From Bradyrhizobium sp. (GTDB taxonomy: Bacteria > Pseudomonadota > Alphaproteobacteria > Rhizobiales > Xanthobacteraceae), in NCBI GenBank assembly GCA_025960445.1, contig JAICIT010000256.1, positions 1 to 5,002 on the forward strand: a DNA stretch of 5,002 nucleotides, in the 5' to 3' direction. The position numbers and the translations under genes were made by a program. Shown piece by piece: positions 1-5,002 of the stretch (positions within the stretch are counted from its first letter, which is position 1; the number at the start of each line of letters is the position of its first letter). The notes below the pieces were generated by a model. It was not told the DNA's origin, did no database searches, and worked only from the letters and a program-made list of their open reading frames with translations.

Positions 1-558
1 CGCAAAAAAGAACGCGCGCTGCCCTCGGTTGAAGTGTCTCCCAGCAGCCTCGAACACTCTTGTGGTGCGGATGACGTGGGCTTCTGCCTCGGGCGTGTCG
101 CGGTCCCGAGCGGGCGGCATCGCTCCAAGCAAAATCGCGACATAGTTGAACAAGCGGTATGACCAGGCAAACTTGAAGAACGCATAAATGAATATCAGCA
201 CCAATCCGACACATTTGATCTCCCAAAGCGCCGGGGAGGGAGTGATATGGATCGGCAGGGCCGTAAAAACGGCAAGCGCTTCGTTGGTCGATCGCAACAA
301 GGCCAGGGCGCCGCCGACCGCGAGCAGGCTGGTTGAGGCAAAGAACGCGGTGCCGTTTTGCAGCGAGGCCATCACCTGCATGTCAACCATGCGGGCCTCG
401 CGATCGAGCAGGTGCCGGATCCAGATCTCGCGATACGTGTGCATGCGAGCCGACAGACTGTCACGTCCATAGGCGGTGTGCTCCAGCGTGACGGCATAGA
501 CGGTCCATTCCAGCACAAAGAAACTGACCGCGAGGATGTCCACCCAATATGCAGCCAT
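1..558 (-). CDS. DUF599 family integral membrane protein, N-terminal part (cut by window edge)
   Basis: I read this minus-strand frame directly. It begins at ATG 558-556 and stays open for 186 codons to base 1, with no stop, so the C-terminus lies outside the window. The N-terminus is hydrophobic (about residues 5-25). Further hydrophobic segments lie at about 70-88, 112-131 and 136-147, giving four probable membrane helices, as in DUF599. The stretch KFAWSYRLFNYVAILLGAMP (residues 129-148) and the REARMVDMQ segment before helix 2 match what I know of this family. After helix 4 the chain becomes polar and basic. No biochemical function is established for DUF599. A purine-rich AAGGGGG lies just upstream of the ATG and supports this start. 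The gene is divergent from the GST gene. Family confidence is high; function is unknown. Confidence 0.88.
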   Translation of the reverse strand, partial: MAAYWVDILAVSFFVLEWTVYAVTLEHTAYGRDSLSARMHTYREIWIRHLLDREARMVDMQVMASLQNGTAFFASTSLLAVGGALALLRSTNEALAVFTALPIHITPSPALWEIKCVGLVLIFIYAFFKFAWSYRLFNYVAILLGAMPPARDRDTPEAEAHVIRTTRVFEAAGRHFNRGQRAFFFA

Positions 559-562
559 CTTG

Positions 563-569
563 CCCCCTT
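563..569 (-). promoter_or_regulatory. Ribosome binding site of the DUF599 gene
   Basis: On the minus strand the sequence AAGGGGG ends 4 nt before ATG 558-556, with the AAGG core about 7 nt away. It is the best Shine-Dalgarno-like match near this start and fixes the N-terminus just before the first hydrophobic helix. Confidence 0.5.
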
Positions 570-657
570 GCACCGAATGCTGCCACGCGCCACCCCTCGC
601 GGCAACCGGCATGCTGCGCAACTTGAATGCCTGCTCCGGGGCATGGCAGGATAAATC

Positions 658-666
658 AAGGAAGGA
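658..666 (+). promoter_or_regulatory. Ribosome binding site of the GST gene
   Basis: AAGGAAGGA lies 8 nt before ATG 675. It decides the start at 675 over the in-frame ATG at 627, which has no comparable site. Confidence 0.7.
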
Positions 667-674
667 CACTTCGA

Positions 675-1340
675 ATGACGTTAAAGCTGGTGATCGGAAA
701 CAAGAACTACTCGTCCTGGTCAATGCGGGCTTGGTTAGCGCTGCGCGCGAATAACATCGATTTCGACGAAGTATTCATCCCGCTCTATACCGGTGAGGAG
801 GATAAAAAGCGGATTCTTGCCTTTACGCCTTCCGGGAAGGTACCCGCGCTTGTCGACGGAGACATTACGATCTGGGATTCGCTTGCCGTTATCGAATATG
901 TGGCCGAACGATTTCCGCAAGTGAGGCTATGGCCGGAGGACCGCGCCCGACGGGCCCATGCGCGTTCGATTTCGGCGGAGATGCATTCCGGCTTCCCGGC
1001 GCTGCGAAACGAATGCGGCATGAACATCCACCGGCCGGTCCGCGCGACCAAATTATCGGACGAGGCCCGCGCTAATATCACGCGCGTGCAGGATATCTGG
1101 ACGGAGTGCCGCCAGCGTCATGCAAAACTTGGCCCCTTCCTGTTCGGCGAGTTCGGAGCGGCGGATGCCATGTTCGCGCCGGTAGTGCATCGGTTTCGAA
1201 CCTATGCGATTGCCGTGCGACCTGAGGTGCAGGCCTACATGGACACCATGATGGCTTTGCCGGCATTTCAGGAATGGACGCGGCTGGCGCTCGCCGAAAC
1301 CATCATCATCGAGAAATTCGAAATCGAGGCGATCCGATAA
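675..1340 (+). CDS. Glutathione S-transferase family protein
   Basis: A 221-aa cytosolic protein, a normal length for a two-domain GST. The N-terminal thioredoxin-like domain (about 1-82) opens with a beta strand and the motif NKNYSSWSMR (9-18), where a serine in SSWS would be the candidate for activating glutathione. The cis-proline is in KVPALVDG (Pro57), followed by the glutathione gamma-glutamyl contact Asp68-Ser69 in WDSLAVIEY. The helical C-terminal domain (about 90-215) has EMHSGFPALR and the N-capping-type motif GAADAMFAPVV (Asp164). This subgroup, with NKNYSSWS and ADAMFAP, is common in proteobacteria, but its physiological substrate is not known. An upstream in-frame ATG at 627 would add 16 residues unlike the family, while ATG 675 has a strong AAGGAAGGA before it. 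A role in conjugating or detoxifying electrophiles is inferred from the family only. Confidence 0.93.
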   Translation: MTLKLVIGNKNYSSWSMRAWLALRANNIDFDEVFIPLYTGEEDKKRILAFTPSGKVPALVDGDITIWDSLAVIEYVAERFPQVRLWPEDRARRAHARSISAEMHSGFPALRNECGMNIHRPVRATKLSDEARANITRVQDIWTECRQRHAKLGPFLFGEFGAADAMFAPVVHRFRTYAIAVRPEVQAYMDTMMALPAFQEWTRLALAETIIIEKFEIEAIR

Positions 1341-1364
1341 CGCAAAAGGTGATGCAATCGAGCC

Positions 1365-1393
1365 TTGACGCGAACTCTGAAAGCAGCGTGAAT
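1365..1393 (+). promoter_or_regulatory. Possible sigma-70-type promoter before the YidB-family gene
   Basis: TTGACG at 1365-1370 matches five of six bases of the -35 consensus. With a 17-bp spacer it is followed by GTGAAT at 1388-1393, a weak -10 (three of six). It lies inside the 92-bp gap after the GST stop and would allow separate expression of the downstream gene. The match is weak and may be chance. Confidence 0.28.
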
Positions 1394-1420
1394 CCTAAAA
1401 CGAAGCCAGCACACTCCGCG

Positions 1421-1426
1421 AAAGGA
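1421..1426 (+). promoter_or_regulatory. Ribosome binding site of the YidB-family gene
   Basis: AAAGGA lies 6 nt before ATG 1433. The reading frame is open upstream as far as 1274, inside the GST gene, so this site is what places the true start at 1433. Confidence 0.6.
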
Positions 1427-1432
1427 TTTGCC

Positions 1433-1801
1433 ATGGGCATTCTCGATTCACTGGAAAATTCACCCGCGTTGAAGGGAGCACTCGGCCAGCTTGAGGCAGC
1501 AGTTCTTCCAGTCGTCCTGAGCGAAGTGCTCGGTAGCGGAAAACAGGGTGGGTTGAACGCGATTGTCGCAAAGTTGCAGCAGGCGGGCTTCGGCGATCAG
1601 GTCAAATCCTGGATTGGAAACGGTCAGAACCTGCCAATCACGGCGGAGCAATTGCAGCAGGTGCTTGGCAGCGACACGGTCAAACAACTAGCCGCCCGTT
1701 TCAATATCCCTGTCGATCAGCTCGCAAAGGTGCTGGCGCAGCAACTGCCTGCGGCCGTGGATCAAGCCAGCCCGGAGGGCAAGCTACCCCACACGGCCTA
1801 G
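1433..1801 (+). CDS. YidB family protein (DUF937)
   Basis: A 122-aa protein starting MGILDSLENSP. The body fits the DUF937/YidB pattern: a leucine-rich N-terminal helix, then GGLNAIVAKLQQAGFGDQVK (about residues 40-59), the signature SWIGNGQNLPIT (about 60-71), a second helical part with QLQQVLGSDTVKQLAARF, and the ending LPAAVDQASPEGKLP. It has no signal peptide or membrane helix, so it is probably cytoplasmic. The family has a small helical fold described as homeodomain-like, but its function is not established. The start was chosen for the AAAGGA site and because the 53 in-frame codons upstream overlap the GST gene and look unlike protein of this family. The gene follows the GST gene by 92 bp on the same strand. 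The family call is firm; any role is unknown. Confidence 0.9.
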   Translation: MGILDSLENSPALKGALGQLEAAVLPVVLSEVLGSGKQGGLNAIVAKLQQAGFGDQVKSWIGNGQNLPITAEQLQQVLGSDTVKQLAARFNIPVDQLAKVLAQQLPAAVDQASPEGKLPHTA

Positions 1802-1905
1802 CGGGGCGGGGAGAGCGGTTCCGCAGGCTAGGGCCCGATTTGCCTGGAACGGCTGCGAACGACGATATAACACTGAAAAAGCTGCGAAATCAGCGTATTT
1901 GGTAT

Positions 1906-1936
1906 GCCCGGATGTAACTGGTCAATGAAACCGGGC
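1906..1936. repeat. Inverted repeat, 6-bp perfect arms (GCCCGG / CCGGGC)
   Basis: GCCCGG at 1906-1911 is perfectly complementary to CCGGGC at 1931-1936, with a 19-nt spacer. It overlaps the possible -35 region of the downstream small gene and ends 6 bp before a TATAGA box. It could be an operator-like site or a stem from the end of the YidB-gene transcript. No T-run follows, so an intrinsic terminator is not supported. Confidence 0.35.
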
Positions 1937-1948
1937 CTGTGCTATAGA
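1919..1948 (+). promoter_or_regulatory. Possible promoter of the 67-aa hypothetical gene
   Basis: TATAGA at 1943-1948 matches five of six bases of the -10 consensus. An 18-bp spacer upstream is TGGTCA (1919-1924), a weak -35. Transcription from here would give a leader of roughly 60 nt before ATG 2013. Supported only by consensus similarity and by position in the gap. Confidence 0.3.
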
Positions 1949-2012
1949 ATTGCTTCAAATTTTCAGTATGCGTTGCAGCGCGATGTGCGGGTCGGGCTGG
2001 CGTTTTTGCGTG

Positions 2013-2216
2013 ATGGAGAAGGCGTTGAAGCATAAGTACAACGTTGGTGAGACTGTCTATTTCACCGCCAGCAACGTGGCTCGTCCGGCTGCGAGCGGGA
2101 CGTATGAAGTCATTCGTCTGCTTCCAACGGATGGCGACGACTGCCAATACCGGATCAAAAGCTCAACCGAGGCCTTTGAGCGGGTGGCCAAGGAAAGCCA
2201 GCTAGACGTCTCCTGA
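2013..2216 (+). CDS. Small conserved hypothetical protein, probably SH3-like beta fold
   Basis: A 67-aa soluble protein beginning MEKALKHKYNVGETV. It has alternating hydrophobic and polar residues typical of short beta strands (VGETVYFTA, GTYEVIRLLP, CQYRIKS) and ends FERVAKESQLDVS. The pattern 'K-Y-x-V-G-x-x-V-x-F ... Y-E-V-x-R-x-L-P ... Q-Y-R-I-K-S ... E-R-V' resembles a small family I recall from Rhizobiales; the SH3-like barrel is my inference from the strand pattern. There is no signal peptide, membrane helix or catalytic motif. The frame is open upstream to a TTG at 1950, but those 21 codons encode a Cys-rich stretch that looks untranslated. ATG 2013 lies directly before the conserved part, although its Shine-Dalgarno is poor. 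It stands alone, with gaps of 211 and 138 bp on either side. Confidence 0.72.
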   Translation: MEKALKHKYNVGETVYFTASNVARPAASGTYEVIRLLPTDGDDCQYRIKSSTEAFERVAKESQLDVS

Positions 2217-2232
2217 GACCGTACGCCGCGCA

Positions 2233-2266
2233 GTGAGCGAGTTCCGCTCGCCCACCCTTAAAAGGG
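2233..2266. other. Two adjacent hairpin-forming sequences after the 67-aa gene
   Basis: GTGAGCG (2233-2239) pairs with CGCTCGC (2245-2251) around a 5-nt loop, a 7-bp stem with one G-U pair. Directly after it, CCCTTAAAAGGG (2255-2266) is a perfect 12-bp palindrome. They begin 17 bp past the TGA of the small gene and may help end or stabilise its mRNA. No T-tract follows either stem, so a classical terminator call is not justified. Confidence 0.35.
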
Positions 2267-2340
2267 CCCAGAATCATCCCCTGAAAGCAGGGCGCGACGA
2301 TTCGGCATTCACTTTGAGTGGATGCGTTCTATGCTGCGTT

Positions 2341-2346
2341 GGGGGA
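2341..2346 (+). promoter_or_regulatory. Ribosome binding site deciding start 2355
   Basis: GGGGGA lies 8 nt before ATG 2355. In-frame ATGs at 2322 and 2331 have weaker sites (GAGTGG only 1 nt before 2322), so 2355 is preferred. Confidence 0.4.
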
Positions 2347-2354
2347 TATCGCGC

Positions 2355-3356
2355 ATGAACTGGGCTTGGGCTGCATCGCTTGACCAACTTTGGCGCTCGC
2401 CGACTTTCCCGATGTGGCTGACCTTGGCCGTGACGGGATTTTTTGGCGTGTGCGTGCTCATCACGCTTTTCCGTGCGGAAAAATCCATTGCCAACGTGGC
2501 GCTGACTGCAATCACGTTGTTGGCTCTCGGACTGGCGGCTGCCGAGACCATTCGCGGATTTAATCCCGCGCAGCCGGGTTTGTCCGCTGCGATGGCGCCA
2601 GTTGTGCAGCGGGCGAGCACGGCGCTTCCGGCGTTGTCATGCATCGATGATCTTGCGGGCGATGTTGTTATGGCGGCTTGCGAGAGGACGTTATTCGGCT
2701 CGCCCGAGAATACGGCGGCGGCGCTGTCCTATGCGGCATCACAGATCACGACACTGACTGCGTTCGGCGATGTCGCAGCGGCAAATCTAAGCATGACGCC
2801 GGAACTGGAAATGCTCAGGCGCTCGGTGGAGCGCGACCGCTACGGCCTGATGGCGCAGGTGCTGGTCACGCGCGAGCACTGTTCACCGTCCGACTGTGCA
2901 GTTTTCCGAGCGCTGACGGATCATCAGCAGATCTCCTCGAACATGGCGGATGGGGTCTATGACAGCTTGATTGCGCGTTATGCGCCGTCATGGAACTCAG
3001 CGCCGCCGGGGGCCACGGCGTCGGTCGGCGTGCTTTCATCGTCGATGCCAACCGGCAAACCCACCAATGCCGAATTTCCCTCTGCAGCGTCGACCCCGCC
3101 GGTCAGCATCATGACACCGGAGCCGAGCCCATCAACGTCTGCGGCCCCGGGGCGCGCGGCTACATCATCAACTCCGCCGCCGAGCGCGCCGGCTCCGGCA
3201 CCGCGCCCCGCTGCATCGATTGCTCCGGCTGTCGCGACCGCCAAGAAGCCGGCCGCGCCGAAGCATGCGGCATCCCCGCCACAGCATACGCCGGCGCCGG
3301 TTCAGCTAACGCCCCCGCCCGCAGCGCCGGCGCCCGAAGCTTCGAATGATCAATGA
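2355..3356 (+). CDS. Hypothetical membrane protein with four-cysteine region and Pro/Ala-rich C-terminal tail
   Basis: A 333-aa protein of unknown function. Residues about 20-39 (WLTLAVTGFFGVCVLITLF) and 47-64 (ALTAITLLALGLAAA) form two predicted membrane helices separated by a short charged turn. A mostly helical region (about 90-210) follows, with Cys96 in LPALSCIDDLAG, Cys109 in AACERTLFGS and the pair Cys176/Cys181 in EHCSPSDCAVFRAL; these four could form disulfides if this part is periplasmic. From about residue 215 to the end the chain is low-complexity Pro/Ala/Ser, becoming Lys/Pro-rich (KKPAAPKH) near residues 295-305, suggesting an extended linker or cell-wall-spanning tail. The frame is open from ATG 2322, but ATG 2355 has GGGGGA 8 nt upstream and starts with MNWAWAASL, the form I recall from Bradyrhizobium homologues. 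Membrane location is inferred; the topology is not settled. Confidence 0.8.
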   Translation: MNWAWAASLDQLWRSPTFPMWLTLAVTGFFGVCVLITLFRAEKSIANVALTAITLLALGLAAAETIRGFNPAQPGLSAAMAPVVQRASTALPALSCIDDLAGDVVMAACERTLFGSPENTAAALSYAASQITTLTAFGDVAAANLSMTPELEMLRRSVERDRYGLMAQVLVTREHCSPSDCAVFRALTDHQQISSNMADGVYDSLIARYAPSWNSAPPGATASVGVLSSSMPTGKPTNAEFPSAASTPPVSIMTPEPSPSTSAAPGRAATSSTPPPSAPAPAPRPAASIAPAVATAKKPAAPKHAASPPQHTPAPVQLTPPPAAPAPEASNDQ

Positions 3357-3362
3357 TTTTTG

Positions 3363-3384
3363 ACGGGCTGTTGAAGCCGTTCTT
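3363..3384 (+). terminator. Possible weak terminator hairpin after the Pro-rich protein gene
   Basis: ACGGGCT (3363-3369) pairs with AGCCGT (3375-3380) around a 5-nt loop with one bulged G, and is followed by TCTT. It starts 6 bp after the TGA of the upstream gene. The stem is short and the T-tract poor, so this is tentative. Confidence 0.3.
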
Positions 3385-3410
3385 GCTTGAGCACCGGTTG
3401 CATAGAATCA

Positions 3411-3448
3411 AAGCAAAGCCGGTTTCCAGTTTCCGGATCATGCTCTAA
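3411..3448. repeat. Partial copy of a rhizobial dispersed intergenic repeat
   Basis: The sequence contains CCGGTTTCC, then TTTCCGGATCATGCTCTAA. Read on the other strand it is TTAGAGCATGATCCGGAAA followed by CTGGAAACCGG. This closely resembles an abundant intergenic repeat of Rhizobiales whose full form has GAGCATGATC and GATCATGCTC arms around a core with GGAACCGGTTTT. Only one arm is present here. It sits between the Pro-rich protein gene and the DUF1489 gene, ending 9 bp before the DUF1489 start codon. Recognition is from memory of such repeats; copies elsewhere in this genome cannot be seen in the window. Confidence 0.55.
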
Positions 3449-3457
3449 CGTCGGACC

Positions 3458-3898
3458 ATGCCAGTTCATCTCGTCAAGCTCGCCGTCGGCTGCGAGTCGG
3501 TGAAGCAGCTCAAGCTCTGGGTGGCGGAGCGCATGCAAACGGCGAAAAAAAGAGGGCTGCCGCTCCACCACATTCACATCACCCGGATGACTCCGAAACG
3601 TACCGATGAACTGCTTGCCGGCGGTTCCCTGTATTGGGTCATCCGCGGGGAAATCGCCGCCCGCGAAAAAATCATCGCGATCGAACCGTTCCGGGACCGC
3701 GACGGTATCGGACGGTGCCGCGTGGTGATGAAGCCGAAAGTGATTGCAGTGGCGCCCCGACCGATGCGGCCGTTCCAGGGCTGGCGCTATTTCACCGAAG
3801 ATGCCGCCCCGCCGGATCTTGGAAAAGCAACCGCCGCAAGCGTCGCGGCGATGCCCGAGCCGATGCGGCGCGAACTGCGCGATCTGGGGCTGCTTTGA
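3458..3898 (+). CDS. DUF1489 family protein
   Basis: A 146-aa protein that matches DUF1489, a family found mainly in alphaproteobacteria and of unknown function. Features seen are the N-terminus MPVHLVKLAVGCES, the histidine-rich HHIHITRMTPKR (37-48), SLYWVIRGEIAARE (57-70), a central FRDRDGIGRCRVVMKPK (78-94) and the arginine/aromatic motif RPMRPFQGWRYF (101-112). The C-terminal 30 residues are helical (AASVAAMPEPMRRELRDLGLL). No signal peptide or membrane helix is seen, so it is likely cytoplasmic. The start matches the usual family beginning, yet no good Shine-Dalgarno precedes it. The gene faces panC, with a 50-bp gap between the stops. Similar length and motifs across the family suggest the gene is intact. 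No reaction can be assigned. Confidence 0.9.
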   Translation: MPVHLVKLAVGCESVKQLKLWVAERMQTAKKRGLPLHHIHITRMTPKRTDELLAGGSLYWVIRGEIAAREKIIAIEPFRDRDGIGRCRVVMKPKVIAVAPRPMRPFQGWRYFTEDAAPPDLGKATAASVAAMPEPMRRELRDLGLL

Positions 3899-3948
3899 CG
3901 GCGCTACTCAGCTCGCAGCTACGCCTGGTCGGCTGGGTTCGATTGCGG

Positions 3949-4800
3949 CTAAACTGCTAAATTATCAATCAGCCGTGTTTCTCCGATGTTGGCCGCGACC
4001 AGGATTCTCATTGGGCCATCCTTCAGCGAAGCTATCGGCGCGAGCGTTTCGCCGTGGCGGACCTCGAAGTAGTCCAGGGTGAAACCGGCCATCTTGAGAA
4101 TTTCGGCGCCGCCGGCCACCGCGGCTTCAATCGGGTCTCCGTCGCGTAAGCGCCGGACGGTTTCCTTCATTGCCCGATACAGTTCGGGCGCGGCGCTGCG
4201 TTCCACCGGTGAGAGATAGACGTTTCGCGAAGACATCGCGAGACCGTCGCGGTCGCGCACGGTGCGCGAGCCGACGACCTTGACCCCCAGGTCGAGATCG
4301 CGGGCCATCTGGGTGATCACCCGCAATTGCTGGAAGTCCTTTTCACCGAAGATGGCAAAATCCGGCCGGCACTGAGTGAACAATTTGCCGACCACGGTGG
4401 TCACGCCGCGAAAAAAGTGCGGCCGAAAGCGGTCCTCAAGCCCCACGGTGGCCGGACCCTCGGTCAAAATCGTGGTCGCAAACCCATCCGGATACATCGT
4501 TTTGACGTCCGGGTGCCAGACCAGGTCGACATCTTCGGCGGTCAGCCGGGCGATATCGGCTTTCCAGGTGCGCGGATAGGAATTGAAATCCTCCGAGGGT
4601 GCGAATTGGGTTGGATTTACAAAGATCGAGACGATCACCTTTCGCGCGCGGCGTTTCGCGAGCCGGACCAGCGACACATGGCCATCGTGGAGTGCTCCCA
4701 TGGTCGGCACCAGGGCCGTCGTCGCATTTTTTTTGGTGATGCGGTCGAGGGCGCGACGCAACGCAGGGATCGTGTGGACGATCAGGGGAGTTCGCGACAT
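3949..4800 (-). CDS. panC: Pantoate--beta-alanine ligase (pantothenate synthetase)
   Basis: PanC (EC 6.3.2.1) joins pantoate and beta-alanine using ATP, by way of a pantoyl-adenylate, in the last step of pantothenate (vitamin B5) synthesis in the cytoplasm. The 283-aa product has normal length and all the usual motifs: [10 protein letters not shown] (32-41, the HIGH-like ATP site with His38 and His41), SIFVNPTQF (58-66, pantoate-binding Asn62 and Gln65), [13 protein letters not shown] (129-141), FGEKDFQQL (151-159, Lys154, Asp155, Gln158) and the KMSKS-like [10 protein letters not shown] (184-193). The C-terminal domain continues to [12 protein letters not shown]. The start ATG 4800-4798 gives the standard N-terminus; GAGAGA lies 11 nt upstream. 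panB, which often adjoins panC, is not next to it: the downstream neighbour is the convergent DUF1489 gene, and the 202 bp upstream contain no panB sequence. Confidence 0.97.
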   Translation of the reverse strand: MSRTPLIVHTIPALRRALDRITKKNATTALVPTMGALHDGHVSLVRLAKRRARKVIVSIFVNPTQFAPSEDFNSYPRTWKADIARLTAEDVDLVWHPDVKTMYPDGFATTILTEGPATVGLEDRFRPHFFRGVTTVVGKLFTQCRPDFAIFGEKDFQQLRVITQMARDLDLGVKVVGSRTVRDRDGLAMSSRNVYLSPVERSAAPELYRAMKETVRRLRDGDPIEAAVAGGAEILKMAGFTLDYFEVRHGETLAPIASLKDGPMRILVAANIGETRLIDNLAV

Positions 4801-5002
4801 GCTGATTTCGATCTCTCGGCGGGGCGGGGAGCCGTTGCCCTAAACTGATGGCGGGGGAAGACACCTTACCAATCCTGATGCGCGCCCGCCAATCCAACAG
4901 CAGGCGTCGTCGTGCGGCCGACGTGAGTGACGACACTTGTCGAGAGCGTTGAGACGCAAACGCCGCGGAGGTGCGCACACGATTCACGATTAGGACAGAT
5001 CA
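4801..5002. other. panC upstream region without recognisable gene
   Basis: These 202 bp hold the panC leader (reading leftward) and presumably its promoter. No convincing -35/-10 pair stands out on the minus strand, and I see no riboswitch-like structure or tRNA. Short open frames on both strands carry no recognisable protein. A neighbouring gene probably begins beyond the right edge. Confidence 0.5.

Noticed and set aside
188..472. Plus-strand open frame of 94 codons
   Set aside because: It lies antisense to the DUF599 gene, whose family motifs are clear, and the translated product has no recognisable features.
623..652. TTGAAT...CAGGAT as a promoter for the GST gene
   Set aside because: The -10 matches only three of six bases and would place the transcription start on top of the ribosome binding site.
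372..659. Minus-strand open frame of 95 codons across the DUF599 start
   Set aside because: It overlaps the DUF599 gene in another frame on the same strand; its product is Arg/Ser/Cys-rich shadow sequence.
1801..1813. 13-bp sequence GCGGGGCGGGGAG repeated at 4819-4831
   Set aside because: It is low-complexity G-rich sequence in a GC-rich genome, without flanking similarity; it is probably coincidence and has too few G-runs for a quadruplex.
1852..1888. Direct repeat GCTGCGAA at 1852-1859 and 1881-1888
   Set aside because: Two 8-bp copies 21 bp apart with no further extension are expected by chance, and they have no clear link to a promoter.
4327..4848. Plus-strand 173-codon open frame antisense to panC
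   Set aside because: It is the opposite-strand shadow of panC, with no recognisable domain or plausible ribosome binding site.
4848..4952. Short plus-strand frame (34 codons, MAGEDTLPIL...) in the panC upstream gap
   Set aside because: There is no clear ribosome binding site, no recognisable sequence, and it is too short to separate from chance.
4436..4987. Minus-strand 183-codon open frame overlapping the panC 5' half
   Set aside because: It shares the panC strand in another frame. panC has all its catalytic motifs, and this product is Arg-rich with no family resemblance.

Overview
The window looks like ordinary chromosomal DNA from an alphaproteobacterium of the Rhizobiales, most likely Bradyrhizobium or a near relative (Nitrobacteraceae). 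This is judged from the GC-rich coding sequence, from small hypothetical proteins of a kind seen in that group, and from a partial copy of a dispersed intergenic repeat common in rhizobia (about 3411-3448). The placement is by recognition only; no database was searched.

Layout from left to right. At 1-558 (minus) is the N-terminal part of a DUF599 membrane protein that runs off the left edge. A 116-bp divergent gap separates it from a glutathione S-transferase family gene (675-1340, plus) and a YidB/DUF937-family gene (1433-1801, plus). A 211-bp gap with a possible promoter and a 6-bp-arm inverted repeat leads to a 67-aa conserved hypothetical gene (2013-2216, plus). After a gap with two short hairpins comes a 333-aa protein with two predicted membrane helices, a four-cysteine region and a long Pro/Ala-rich tail (2355-3356, plus). 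A 101-bp gap with the rhizobial repeat separates it from a DUF1489 gene (3458-3898, plus). That gene converges on panC, pantoate--beta-alanine ligase (3949-4800, minus), whose upstream region fills the right end.

The genes do not form an evident pathway. panC is the only one with a firmly assigned reaction (the last step of pantothenate synthesis), and panB is not next to it. The others are single genes, each with its own gap, so the region reads as housekeeping and conserved-hypothetical DNA. There are no tRNAs, rRNAs, insertion sequences, phage genes or CRISPR arrays. I found no convincing new multi-gene system. The items most worth a second look are the Cys/Pro-rich membrane protein, the small basic hypothetical protein with its upstream inverted repeat, and the half-copy of the rhizobial repeat.
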